Below are positions 29,927 to 41,478 of a stretch of 64,000 bases of DNA, piece after piece. Under the pieces are notes generated by a model. That model did no database searches and was not told the DNA's origin. It saw only the letters and a program-made list of their open reading frames with translations. Positions within the stretch are counted from its first letter, which is position 1. Every line of letters starts with the position of its first letter. The stretch comes from Kalaharituber pfeilii (lineage: Eukaryota; Ascomycota; Pezizomycetes; Pezizales; Pezizaceae), in NCBI GenBank assembly GCA_015179045.1, contig WHUZ01000106.1, positions 124,001 through 188,000 of the forward strand. Reading direction: 5' to 3'. The translations under genes were made by a program, and so were the position numbers.

Positions 29927-30047
29927 TTTTCCTTTCATGTAGTAGAGGGGACGACAAGGGGAGAGCTATCTTACTCGTTTCATTATGTATCTAGGACATC
30001 GCCATAGCCCATAGGGCGGCAAGCGATTAATAATATAAAAAAAAAAA
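29927..30047 (+). mobile_element. 121-bp tail-A retroposon
   Basis: Perfect 13-bp target duplication TAGCTCATCGTGA (29914-29926, 30048-30060); ATCGCCATAGCCCATAGGGC tail and poly(A). Confidence 0.9.
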
Positions 30048-30060
30048 TAGCTCATCGTGA

Positions 30061-30660
30061 GCGTTTGTAAAATATGTCGAAAACAGACTCCTCGTAGCTA
30101 TAGAAAACTGGCCACTTCGCACATGTTTAAATACGTCAAAAAATTGCCCTCTCGCGCCTGAGTGGACTAGGCCAGTTTACACATATTAAATATGTCGAAA
30201 ATTGGCCTCTTGTGCATGCTATATACGTAGAAAATGCTCTCGTCGATGCGTGGAATAGACAATTTTGCCCCTGTTAAATACGTCGAACATACCCTCCTCG
30301 CGCATGTAGAAAATAGACCATTTTACACATGCTATATGCATCAAAATGCCCCCGTTGCGCATGTATGGAATGCACAATTTTGTGCATGTTAAATACGTTG
30401 GAAAATTGCCTCCTCGTGTCTGTGTGGAATGGCCATTCTGCGCACGTTAAATACGTCGAAAATTACCTCCCCGTACTTGTAGAAAATGGGTCATTTTCCG
30501 TATGTAAAATACGCCTCCTCACCCACATAGAAAATGGACCATTTCGCGCACGTCAAATACGTCGAAAATTATCTCCTCGCACATGTAGGAAATGGACCAT
30601 TTTGCGCATGTGAAATACGTCAAAAAATTACCTTCTTGTGCCATTGTGAAACAATCATGT
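30061..30660 (-). repeat. 58-bp satellite cluster (minus orientation)
   Basis: About ten units in the opposite orientation to those at 15-20 kb: GAAAATGGACCATTTCGCGC, GTCAAATACGTCGAAAATT. Confidence 0.85.
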
Positions 30661-30662
30661 TC

Positions 30663-31109
30663 CCGATGCCACCACCATTAAAACCGGCACCGTAGTACAC
30701 GGGATCGCCCTACGGAAGGACCTAGGGAAGGCCAGACAATGGTTGGAGGCAGCGAATAAGGATTTGGGAAAGACTACAGGAATTCGCTGGCTGAGGAAGA
30801 AGACCACGCTGGTTGAGGAGGGAAAGAAAACCAGCTCGGTAGTAGTTTACCTGGAGAAGGAGACCGAAGTTGAGAGGGTTAGGCTCGGGGGACGCTGGCT
30901 GAGGTCGGACCGGTATGAATCGGAGAGGGGATGGAAATAGGACATACCGGGCCTTCCACCCGCACCATGAAGAGTCTCGCGGGCATTACATGTAGTTAGT
31001 AGTAGTTAGTTGAGAGGTTGACTTCGGTTTTCTTCATTTATAATAAACCCTCGCCATAGCCCATCGGGCAGCAAGCAAGTATTGATATAAAAAAAAAAAA
31101 AAAAAAAAA
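30663..31109 (+). mobile_element. ORF1-only retroposon HAL-2 (5'-truncated)
   Basis: Encodes VHGIALRKDLGKARQWLEA, then TSSVVVYLEKETEVERV and GGRWLRSDRYES, a stop at 30940, the conserved CACCCGCACCATGAAGAGTC 3' UTR, tail A and poly(A). Close to HAL-3. No target duplication recognised. Confidence 0.82.
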
Positions 31110-34100
31110 TCTTTTGGTGTTGCCATTTGGTCCTTCCTTCATAGATCAGTATATTATTAATGTATTAGACTACTCCATTGATATCCTTCAGTATCTTGTC
31201 CGTCATCTCTTGGAACGAGGCAAGAGTATATTGATCAATCCGAAGGGTTTTTTTTTTTTTGTTTTTTTTTTTTTTATTTAAAATCACATAACCCCGCTTA
31301 CAGCGCCAAGCCATGGCAGGGTCCCCTGGGCAAGCCCTCGAAGCCCGGAGACAGGCTTAACAAACAAAGAACTTTCTATCTACTTCTAGAGCCTGAGGCT
31401 CCACTATATATCTCCCCCTCTCCCCCCTCCACTCTTCTCCACACTTTCGCATCTCGGCAAGCAAACTTCCCGGACGGCAAATTTCGCAGTTTCCTCCACA
31501 CCTTCGCAACCTGCAAATTTTTCCCGACCCGGGTCGGCAAACCGCATGGCGCACTAAAAACCCTCCACACCTTCGCAAACCGGAACGAAAATTATCGCAC
31601 GGCGCGCTCCTAAAACTTGATCCCGGAAAAGAAACTTTCCAACTCATCCCACTCCTCCCCATTCTCTGCCGTTCTTTTCCAGTCCTTCTCCACATCCCCC
31701 CATTCTCTGAAGCCTTCTGGGCGAAACCTCTGCTGACTGCACTGGAAGGCTAGGTGCGCCCCCGTCTGGGCCTCCCCGCAGCTGCACTTCTCCGATTCCG
31801 CCACTCCCATCCTCTTCAACCACAGCCCACATCTTCCTCTCTCCAGGCGCATGGCAGTGAAGTTGGACACCGCTGTCCTATTCCACTCCATACCCTTCCC
31901 CTTTCCAAAGCCCTCCACTTCTCTCTTCTCCTTCCTCCACGCCTTCACCCTCTGGCGCACCCCACTTCCGGTGGCCACCTCCTTCCCCTGCATCACCGTC
32001 CCCTTCTTTGCCCACTCATCCGCCTTCTCGTTGCCTGCGATTCCGATGTGAGCCTTGACCCACATCAGTTTCGCATCTCCTCCCTTCTTCTTCTTCTTCC
32101 TCCTCGCTACTGCGTCCACTACCCTTCTCACATCCTCGGTCTTTCCCTTTCCCTCCTTGCCTGCCTTCTGAATCGCCATGACAGCAGCTTCAGAATCTAA
32201 GCAAACTAGGACCGGTACCTCCTCCGGTACACTCTCCAGCGCACTTCTCACCCCCCTCACCTCCCCGTCAAAAACCGAAGGATTGGTGGCTGGCGAGGCT
32301 GGGAGAGGGGGAAGATATGATTACGGTGAAAGAAAGAGTAGAGAGGGCATACAAAAAGGGGGGAGAATATGATGGGAAGTTGGATATGATCGAAGAGATT
32401 AGAAAGGAGGCAGTAGAGGCAGCAGCGAGGAGGGGAGTAGAGGAGGTGGAGTGGGTGAAGACGGAGGAGTTCACGGGGATCGCGGAGGTAGCAAGGGTCG
32501 TGAAGCTCTGGACTAAGGATGCGGCGATGTTCCGGTGGTATGTGGAGGGGGAGGATGGAATCGTGGTAGAAAGGGAGAAAGAAGTTCTAAAGAATGCGAC
32601 AAGGGAGTGTATCACAGTCAAGAGGGGACCGTTAGTGGTTTTCCAGAAGCAGCAACGGGTTCCTAGGGTCACGAGGGTGATGATGAGCTGGGGAAGGAGG
32701 GAGAGGGGAGGCAGCAGGAGTAGGTCTCCATGCGAGAGAAGGGGAGGAAGGAGGGAAGGATTCAGGGATAGGAACGGGGGGGAATGGGAGATCGGAGATT
32801 CACAGCTGGGCGTTGGGCCGGTGGCAGAGGCGCCGGCAGCAGCGCCGGTGCTAGCTAGGGTGGAGGAACGAGGAGAAGAGAAAGAAAAGGTAGGTGGAGC
32901 TGAGAGGGGAAAGGAGGAAGAGGACGATGAGGAGATGGGGGAGAATGAGGAAGAGGAGGAGGACGAAGAAGGGGTGGGGAGGGAGGAGAAAGAGGTGCTA
33001 ACGCTCGTGCATGCGGCACAGGTGCTGGATGGAAGAGTGGACAAGCTGAGGAAAGAAGGGAAGGAAAGAGAGGCAAAGAGGCTGGGGGCAGCATGGGTAT
33101 GGGTGACGGCAACTGTGGGGGAAGCTGCCTTTGAGAAAGGGTGGAAGGCGCTGAAGGAGAAGGGGGGGGAAGGGGAGAGGGTGTTGGAATATAGGAGGAG
33201 GGCGAAAATGACGGGGAGGGAGATAAAGGAATGGAGAGAGGGGGTAAAAGAGGTCAGGAAGGAGTGGGAAGAGACTAGAGAGAGTGATATGGAGAAAAGA
33301 ATGGGGAAGTTGGAGGGAATGGTTCTAGAGATACATGCAGCGATGGGACTGGCATCGGTGAGAGAGGAAAGGGCGCTGGAGAGGGAGAAGAAGAAGAGAG
33401 AGGAAGAGAAAATGGAGGAGGAGAAGAGGAGAAAAAAGAGAAGCAGAGATTCGGGAGATCCGGAAGCTCCAGGAGGAGACGGAGAAGAGAAAGAAGAGGG
33501 AGGAAGAAAGGTGGAGAAAAGCAGAGGAGGAGAGCAAGAAGAGGGTAGCGGAGGAGCGGAGGAAGGCGGTGGAGAGAGCACAGGTGCTGAGTAAGGTGGC
33601 AGAGGTGATGGAGATGCCGGCGGGATCACAGGAGGAGGTGGCAGCCCTGGAGGAGAAGGAGAGGAAGCTGAAGGAGGAGGAGAAGGCGGCAAAGGAGGCG
33701 GAGAAGAGGATTGAGGGGGAGAACTGGACAGTGGTAAGGGGGAAGAAGCTGTGGAAGAGGATGCTGAGGACGGTACATGCGAAGCCGGTACCGTATGGAA
33801 CGGAGGGGACAGAAGAGAGGGACGTCCTCCTGAAGAGGTGTGAATCTCTTTGGGAGACATCAGCGAAGGTGGAGGGGGAGAGGGGGTGGAGGGTAACACA
33901 GGTGACGAGGAATCCAGCGGCGTCGAAGTACGAGAGGGTCTGGCTGCTGGTGGATATTCGGGAGGAGGAGAAAGCGAAGGAGGTAATGGAGAGATTCGGT
34001 GCATGGATGAGGCTGATCTTTGGCGAGGATCTCCTAAAGGTGGAGGTTCACAACAAGGATGCGGTCCCTTTAGTGATGAAGGGGGCGGATTATGAGGATG

Positions 34101-35029
34101 GGAGGGGAGAGGTGGAGGTGATGAGAAAGCTGAGGGAGGAGAACCCGGATGTCAAGTTTGGGTCGAGACCACCAGTGCGCTTTGGAGTAGCACCATCTAT
34201 GGGTCCGCCGAGGGTGTCGCAGTTAAAGTTCGAGGTGGTGAATGCGGATGAGGCGGTGAAGGTGTTGAAGAAGGGGTTAGTGTGGAGGGGACAGAGGTGG
34301 GTGGTAGAAAGGTACCGACCGGGAGTGCACATGCAGGGGGATGGGCGGGCGAGCTATGCCAATATGGCGGCAGCAGGGGCAGGTCAGCAGGGGCAGCAGC
34401 AGCAGAGGGTGGACGTGTATCCAGGGGGGCAATCCATCCTACCGAGGGTGGCGGTGGCTTTCCCGGGAGCAGGTCAGCAGGTGCAGGTGCAGGTGAGAGG
34501 AACGCAGGGGAGCAGCCAGGAGAGCCAGGGGACAGGCTGTTACAGGTGCGGAAAGAAGGGGCATCTGGCAAGAGAATGCAGATTCCAGAAGGGCCAGATG
34601 GCATGCTATGCATGTGGCATGTGGGGCCACATTGCGAGATTCTGTCCAGAGAGACCGAAACCGGTGACTCCAAACCAGAGCCAGAAGAGGGAGAGGGTGG
34701 AAGAGACACCGATGAAGAAGAAGCAAGAGGAGGGAAGCAAGGCGGTGAAGGTGGTAGAGGGGGGGAAGGGCAAGGAGAAGGAGGTAGGAATGAAGGAGGC
34801 CGGGGTGAAGCTATCCAGAGTCCTGTTAGAGAACGGGGATGAAGAAGCGGCAAGGTTAGGAGGCTTCTTGAGGGAGAGGAGGAGGGGGGAGAGGATGGAG
34901 ATAGATGCGAGAAGTGATTTGGAAGGGTCCAAACACCGACCTACCATTGAGTTGGGAGACATATTCGGGAGAGCGCCTCGGGATGAGTGGGAGGCTGAGA
35001 GTAGTGGGGTACCAAGTGCGTCATGGTAA
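31110..35029 (+). pseudogene. LINE-B1 ORF1 (CCHC gag-like protein)
   Basis: The clear part starts at the ATG at 32317 (MITVKERVERAYKKGG). A frame upstream stays open across the nested insertion if 31247-32281 is skipped (ILINPKDWWLARLGEGED), so the true start may lie before 31200. Domains: helical N-terminus, long Glu/Lys/Arg coiled coil, an RRM-like region ending GLVWRGQRWVVERYRPG, and two zinc knuckles CYRCGKKGHLAREC and CYACGMWGHIARFC (about 34540-34640). A +/-1 shift at an A6 run near 33430 changes frame inside the coiled coil; the new frame continues the same heptad-like pattern (EEERWRKAEEESKKRVAEE). The product would bind element RNA. Confidence 0.82.
31247..32274 (-). pseudogene. LINE-B2, inverted 5'-truncated copy (RNase H and tail B)
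   Basis: Minus strand: poly(T) from 31248, reversed tail B, 3' UTR, and a frame 31610-32260 with LDSEAAVMAIQKAGK, WVKAHIGIAGNEKADEWAKK and a C-terminal finger CSCGEAQTGAHLAFQC. It begins inside RNase H at the codons for DGEVRG. Flanked by a 7-bp duplication CCGAAGG (31240-31246, 32275-32281), so it inserted into LINE-B1 ORF1. The extra Lys codons (RRKKKKKGG) relative to LINE-B1 mark an AGA/AAG slippage tract. Confidence 0.88.
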
Positions 35030-38000
35030 AGGTAGGGTACCTGAATGTGGGGGGGAGTAGCCTGGTAGGGCACGTGTGGAGGGAGAATGTTTTAAGGAGC
35101 GGTGGGAGCTGGGTTTTGAGGGAGAGGTGTGGAAGAGGGAAGAGCAGACGGGGTGGAAAACAGGGTCACATCCAGGACTCACGAGGGTGGGAGCAGTGGG
35201 CCCGAGCACAAGGATTGTGGGCTGGAAAAGGGAAGGGGGAGGGGGAGAGAGAAGAGGGGGTGACAACGTAGTTTGGGGAAGGGTAGGGGAGGTGGCGGTA
35301 GGGGGGTATATGTGGACGGGGGATGGAGGGAGGAGGAGTTTGAGGCGTGGTTAGAGAAGGTGTTGGAGGTGGAAGGGAAGTGTATACTCCAAGGAGACTG
35401 GAACGCGCACAGCCTGATGTGGAGCCTCGAGGGGACCGAAGAGAGTGGGAGGGGGAAAAGGTTAAGGGAAAGGATGGAGGGAGCGGGTTTCAGCCTCAGA
35501 GGGGAACGAGTGGGGACATGGAGAAGGGAAGTCGAAGGGAGGCTAAAGGAGTCCAGGATAGATCTGGTGTGGACGAGGGGCTTGGAGGGGGTAGAGGTGG
35601 AGCTGTGGGAGGTGGGCTCGGACCACTCGGCGCTAGTGGTGGATTTCGAGAAGCAGGGAGGGGGAGAGAGGGCAGAGGAGAGGGTGCGGGTGGACTGGGA
35701 GAAGGTGGAGAAGGAAGTGAAAGGTTGGGAGGGGGAGTGGGGAGAGGAGGAGAAGGGGGAGTGGCTGAAGAGAGTAGGCGAGGGAAGCGCATATGAGAAG
35801 CTGAAGAGGTGGAAGGGGACGCTGGAGAGAAGGGTGAGGGTAGGGGGAAGAAGCAAGAGGTGGTGGACGGAGGAGATCGAGGAGATGAGGAAGGAGGTCA
35901 ATAGAATGGCACGGGGAGGAGTAGGGGCCGCAAGATTGACGGACGGGAAAGGGTAAGAGGGTGGAAGGCAGCAGTGCAAAGGATGAAGTGGAAAATCCGG
36001 GAGGAGAAGAAGTGCTGGAGGGAGTTCGTGGAAGAGGAAGGGTATAGCGACCCGTGGAGGGTGGTGAGGGTAGCAAAGGACCCTTTCGGAGGAAAAGAGA
36101 GGATGGGAAGGTTGAAAGATGAGGAGGGGAGGGAGTTGGAGGGGGATGGAGAGAAGGTGAGGACGCTGGTGGAGAGGAATTTTGCGTGGAGGGAAGAGGG
36201 GGAGGCAGAGCCGGGGGAGGGGGAAGCGGAGGGGGAAGGGGACGAGAGGGAGAGGGAGAGAGTGGAAGGAGAAGTGGGGGCTGCGTTGCAGGGCACCAAG
36301 AACAATTCGGCACCGGGACCTGACGGAATCGGATACCGATTGATCAAAGCTGCCCTGAAGACTCCCATCGGAGATGATTTAGTAAGGGAGATCGCCGACA
36401 ACTGGATCCGGAACAGGACCCCGGCGGAGTGGAGAGAGATGAGGGTCGTCATGATACCGAAGCCGGGCAAGGACATCAAGACGGCGAAAGCGTGGAGGCC
36501 AATCAACCTGATCAATTGTATCGGGAAGATCGGGGAGAAAGTCATGGCCAACAGGCTGCAGAAAGAGGACCGACTCTTCCACAGGCTCCAGTTGGGAGCA
36601 CGCAAGGGGAGGAATGCGATCCAGGCGATGGCGAGGGCGGTAACAAAGGTGCAGAGGTGCCTGCACAGGGGGGGGGAGCAGCGTGGGTGACGGCAGATGT
36701 TAAAGGAGGCTTTAACATCGTGAGGAAGGAGGTGGTCCTGGGAAGGATTGAGGAGAGGGGGAGCGAGGGGGTGAGAAAGAAGCGGAGGTGGCTGGAGGAG
36801 TTTATGGGAGGCAGGGAGTTCGGAGTGTGGTGGGACGGCGAGGAGAAAGGGAGGGGCAGGTCGAACGTGGGGGTTCCGCAAGGGTCACCACTGTCACCGG
36901 TCATCTTCCTCATCTTCATGGCACCCACCATTGAGAAGATGGAGAGAAGGCTGAGGGGGGTGGCGATGGGGGCGGAGGTAGAAGTGCCATCGTACGTCGA
37001 CGACCTGGCAGCAACGATCCTGGACTGGCACGGGTACTGGGATATGGGGCGGCTCAGGGAGAAAGTGAAGGTGGCAATGGCGGAGGTGGCGGAAGAAGAT
37101 CAGATCCCGCTGGAGGAGTCGAAGTGGGAGATGATAACTTTCGGAGTGGGGAAAAGGTGGAAGAAGGAGGGGGAGATGCTGAAGTGGCTGGGAGTCATTT
37201 TCGACGAGAAGCTGACCTTCAGTGCGCATTGGCGAAATAGGCTGAGTAGTGCGAGGAGGCTGGCGGGGGCACTCTCAGGACTGGGAAACCGGGACTGGGG
37301 GATGTCACCACGGAGCTGGCGGCAGGCGTACACAGGGATAGTGAGGGCGGTGGCGATGTGGGGGAGTGAGATCGGGTGGAGAGGCCAGAAGGAGTGGAAG
37401 AAGGAGATGGAGCGATTACAGCTGCAAGGTTTGAAGAAGGCAGCTGGGGGAGGGAGAGGAGCGGGGGCGGAGGGGGTGAATGCAGTATGTGGGGTGGAGG
37501 AGGTGGAGGTGGTCCTGGATGCGGCGCAGGCAAGGGCAATCATCCGGGAGGTGGAGTCACCGTCGGAGCTGGCGGAGCTGTGCACGGCAGATTTTAAAGA
37601 AGGTAATGAGGAGGTAGAAGAAGAGGCGAGAAATTGGAGAGACTGGGAGGTGCAGTGGGCACTGGCGGAGAAGGATGGGTATGAAACGGTGTTGGACCGC
37701 TGGCAGGGCCAGGGGCACGATTCTCAGAAGAGGGGGAGGAGATTTCATGGGGAGGAGGATGTGAGGTGGTAGAGGTGGAGACTGCGGAGAGGCTGGGGAG
37801 GAAGAAGGGGGGCCGAGAGGAATGGGAGACCTCGATTGAGGAGGCTGGGAGGGAGAGAGCCGTCTTCTTTTCAGATGGCAGTAAAATCGAGGATAGCAAG
37901 GTGGGGGCAGGTGTGTGGGGGAGGTCTGCAGTGGTGGCGGAGGTGGTGGGAAGAACAGCGACGGTTTTTGACGGGGAGGTGAGGGGGGTGAGAAGGGCGC

Positions 38001-38623
38001 TGGAGAGTGTACCGGAGGAGGTACCGGTCCTGGTTTGCTTAGACTCTGAAGCTGCTGTCATGGCGATTCAGAAGGCAGGCAAGGAGGGAAAGGGAAAGAC
38101 GGAGGATGTGAGAAGGGTGGTGAATGCAGTGGCGAGAAGAAAGAGGAAGGGGGGGGATGCGAAACTGTTGTGGGTAAAAGCTCACATCGGAATCGCAGGC
38201 AATGAGAAGGCGGATGAGTGGGCGAAGAAGGGGACGGTGATGCAGGGGAAGGAGGTGGCCACCGGAAGTGGGGTGCGCCAGAGGGTGAAGGCGTGGAGGA
38301 AGGAGAAGAGAGAAGTGGAGGGCTTTGGAGGAGGAAAGGTCATGGAGTGGAATAGGATAGCAGTATCCAATTTCACTGCCTTGCGCCTGGAGAGAGGGAG
38401 GTGTGCAGTGTGGTTGAAGAGGATAGGGGCGGCTGAGTCGGATAAGTGCAGGTGCGGGGAGGTGCAAACCGGGGAGCACCTCGCTTTCCGATGCAGAAAC
38501 CAGAAGAACCGTCCAGAAGGCTTTGAGAGGTGGGGCGACATGGAAAAGGATTGGAAGAGAAAGGCGGAGAATGGGGAGGAGTATGACGTTTTGGAGAATT
38601 TCTTCGCTGGGGTCAAGTTCTAG
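35023..38623 (+). pseudogene. LINE-B1 ORF2 (endonuclease, RT, RNase H), frameshifted
   Basis: ORF2 begins with an ATG overlapping the ORF1 stop in ATGGTAA (35023-35029). Recognised: endonuclease motifs QGDWNAHS (about 35390) and GSDHSAL (35612); RT motifs SAPGPDGIGYRLIK (36307), VPQGSPLSPVIF (36875) and catalytic SYVDDLAAT (36991); RNase H FFSDGSK, DGEVRGVRRAL, CLDSEAA, GNEKADEWA; and C-terminal finger CRCGEVQTGEHLAFRC. The frame changes about five times (near 35085, 35300, 35955, 36670 in a G9 run, and 37765), so the copy is dead unless the assembly is wrong at homopolymers. Stop at 38623 is shared with LINE-B2 (FFAGVKF / FFSGIKF). Confidence 0.9.
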
Positions 38624-38880
38624 AAGGTAGGAGAATGCGGGGTCAAGTTCTAGAAGCTAGGAGAGCGGGGGCGACGGCGCGTGGGGCCCATGTACGTAGA
38701 GAGTTAGTTTAGCCTGTCTCCGGGCTATGAGAGCTTGCCCAGGGACCCTGCCATGGCCAAGTGCTACAAGCGGGGTTATGTGATTAAAAAAAAAAAAAAA
38801 AAAAAAAAATATCATGAATTTACGCAGCCGCTGGTAGAGTAGACATAGCTAAAGCATACTCGAGCAGCGAGCTATAAAGT

Positions 38881-39475
38881 TGTAATGAACGGGTCCGGGT
38901 CAGGGTACAGGATCTGGGTACGGGGTGGGCTGCGGGCGCCGAGGCGATGTCACAGTGGAGGCGGAGGCAGAGGCGGTCGGAACTATGAGATATCGAGAGG
39001 TAGATGTATTAAAAGGCTAAATACACAACTTGGGTAGGAAACAAGTTGTTGCCTGGAGAAGCAAGAGGGAGGAGGGAGGAGGGCCTCTTTATAGAAAACC
39101 CTCGGTGGAAAATACAGGCAAACAAGCAAACAAGCAAACAAGCAAACAAACGAAGTGCATAGAAAACTGAGAAGCGACTAGAAGTACATGGAAAACAAAG
39201 GAAACGACAGGAAGTACATGGATGACCAAGGAATGACTGGAAGCAGGTAGAAGCGTCAAGAATATCCGGGAATAAGCTCGGCGATACCTGTTTCCAGCAG
39301 ATTCTACGGCTTTCCGGCCGGTTCTATGGCTTCCGGCAGGTTCTACGGCTTTCCGGCGGTTTCTGCGGCTTTCCGGCGGGTTCTAGGGATCCGGGTTCTT
39401 CTAGCAGGTTCTGGTAGGTTCTTCGGTTCGGGTTGTTAAGCAATGACCGGGATGCTGGCGGCCATGTCGCTTACA
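38881..39475 (-). repeat. Solo LTR-C3 (about 595 bp, minus strand)
   Basis: Ends TGTAATGAACGGG and GTCGCTTACA. Shares with LTR-C1 the TATA region (CCTCTTTATAGAAAACCC reversed), the GCAAACAA repeat and the ATGCTGGCGGCCATGT start. Shorter at its 5' end than C1/C2. No matching 5-bp flanks. Confidence 0.75.
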
Positions 39476-39477
39476 AT

Positions 39478-40500
39478 ATGAATTAAACCAACATCAGGTG
39501 GTTTTTCTATACTATCCGAAAGCAGATGTGTGTTTTTGGATGTGGGAGGGTTTTTTCCAATGCTGGCCAAAATTGAACTAGGACCTGAAAGTTCCTTAGC
39601 TAGGGTGGAAATCACATTGGGGCCCTTCCGTCACGTACGTCACGTACGCGGCACATAGGCATGTGAAATATGCCGAAAACTGGCTTAGCACGAGGGCACG
39701 TTAAATACGTTGAAAACGGGTACCGTATTAGCTCACTTAAGAGGTAAAATACAAACGCGCACTATGGTAGTCTTGGTAAGCCTCTTAGCGCCAGAGCGCG
39801 TGTGTTACGCACAGGCACGCCGAATTACCCTGCTGCTAACCTTGAGACCGAGACTCAAAAAAAAAAAAAAAAATACCAATATTGTACCAAAGCACGCACT
39901 AGCGCAATCAAGAGCGCCTGAAGTTCTGCTAAGACCACACTAGCGCGCGTTTGTGTTTTCTACACATGCACGGGGAGGCAGTTAGGGGACATATCCTGTT
40001 AAAATGTGGAAAATGGCCTCACATTGCAAAGGTGCGTGCCGGCATAGCGTAATAACAGCACAATAGCAGTGCATGACACTGCTGCTAATGCTAGTGCTTG
40101 AGTGTTGTCATACAAACTGTGTTGGGAGGTTGTCGTGTTGGGAAGTTGTCATGCAAAATGTATGACGTAAAGGGTGCCACGCCGACCCTATTTGAATTAA
40201 ACCAAAATTGGGTAGTTTTTTTCCATACTTTCTAAAAGTAGATAGGTTTTTTTCGACGCAGGGGGTTGGTTCCCAAAAATGGGGGGGTTTTTTTCGACAC
40301 TGGGTTAGCAAGGGTGGAAATCACATTGGGGCCCTTGCGTCACATACATTGCGGATAGGCCATTTTGTACATGTGAAATGTGCTAAAAACTGGCTCATCG
40401 CGAATGCATGTTAAATAGGTGTTCCTCATGCCTATAGAAAATAGGCTATTTCGCACATGTTAAATGTGTTAAATACGTCAAAAATTGGCTCCTCGCGTAC
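39478..40500. repeat. Mixed dispersed repeats and minus-orientation satellite
   Basis: Two copies of a GAATTAAACCAAAATTGGG-to-GTGGAAATCACATTGGGGCC unit (39480-39650, 40190-40350) with 58-bp satellite units between and after. A poly(A) run at 39857-39873 ends a stretch that has neither tail A nor tail B. Short open frames here are not genes. Confidence 0.65.
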
Positions 40501-40502
40501 TA

Positions 40503-41023
40503 TCTCTTGGGCGGGCAAAACTTCGCTAAATTCGATGCACTAGTTTCACTACTTTTGGTCCTTGTCATGCCAATCAATCATATCAAATTTGCAACGACAC
40601 ATTTACTTGTAGGATTGCACTTGCCTACTACGAGGCTGATGAGACTGTATAAGCCCATATTGTATTGACTGCTAGGACTAACTACATGATCTAATAGTTA
40701 TGCTGTTGCCATTCTGTGGAAATAGTAAAAACAATACTGGTTCTGACAAAGCGATACACGACATATTGCACAAATTTATAATAGTATTTAATATCTCACT
40801 ACAAGTGCTTTGGCCTTCCTTTCAAGTATTGTAATAAATAACTTCGAGAACGTTCTAGTAGATATAAAGACATTGAATAGATATGCGCTGTTCCCGTGCC
40901 TAAGATATATGTACTGGCCATTGCTTGAGGTCAGGAATTTGATAGTACACAGACCCTCTTGGCTGGACGCCACACAGTGAAACTAGTGCATCGAATTTAG
41001 CGAAGTTTTGCCCACCCAAGAGA
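40503..41023. mobile_element. TA-flanked MITE T2 (521 bp)
   Basis: Terminal inverted repeats of about 48 bp: TCTCTTGGGCGGGCAAAACT...AGTTTCACT and the reverse at 40976-41023. TA on both sides (40501-40502, 41024-41025). Unrelated interior, no coding capacity. It lies in the 58-bp satellite. Confidence 0.85.
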
Positions 41024-41420
41024 TAGAAAATAGACCATTTTGTGCGTAACAAGTGTGTCGAAAATGCCCTCGTCGCAGACCATTTTGCGTATATTAAACG
41101 CATTGAAAATGGGCTCCTGGCGTATATAGCAAACATGCCATTTCGCATACATTAAATACGTCAGAAAATTGCCTCCTTACGCCTGTGTAAAATAGGCCAT
41201 TTTGTAGCAGTTAAATAAATCGAAAATTGGCTCCTCGCGGTATAGAAGATGGACTATTTTGCGTATGTTAAATACGCCGAAAATTTACTTCTCGCGCATG
41301 TTAGAAATAGGCTATTTTGTACATCTCAAAATATGTCTAAAAATTGGCGCAGCGTGTATATGTGAAATAGGCTATTTTCTGTGTGTTCAAGATGCCCAAA
41401 ATTGGCATGTGGAAACCAGA
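41024..41420 (-). repeat. 58-bp satellite cluster (minus orientation)
   Basis: About six units, same orientation as 30061-30660; originally joined to the cluster left of MITE T2. Confidence 0.8.
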
Positions 41421-41478
41421 CCATTTAAAGTATATGGATCCCATATTAGGATTTATATGTTATGTTAATGAACACAAC

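Larger units (their letters stand above)
31110..38809 (+). mobile_element. LINE-B1, long Tad1-like non-LTR retrotransposon
   Basis: ORF1 with two CCHC knuckles, ORF2 with endonuclease, reverse transcriptase and RNase H, then tail B (CCCTGCCATGGCC...AAGCGGGGTTATG) and poly(A) 38786-38809. This architecture is that of the Tad1 clade of fungal LINEs. The coding strand is extremely G/A-rich from 32300 to 38600. A reversed, truncated sister copy (31247-32274) interrupts its 5' part. The left limit is uncertain; 31110 is where an open frame continuous with ORF1 begins. Confidence 0.88.

Noticed and set aside
32268..34004. 578-codon Ser/Pro-rich antisense frame, and similar antisense frames to 38616
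   Set aside because: They are the pyrimidine mirror of the G/A-biased LINE-B strand; the sense strand carries clear CCHC, endonuclease and RT motifs.
31247..38809. Twin-priming (inversion during a single LINE insertion)
   Set aside because: Both parts have their own tail B and poly(A) and both contain RNase H, so they are two separate copies; the CCGAAGG duplication fits nested insertion.
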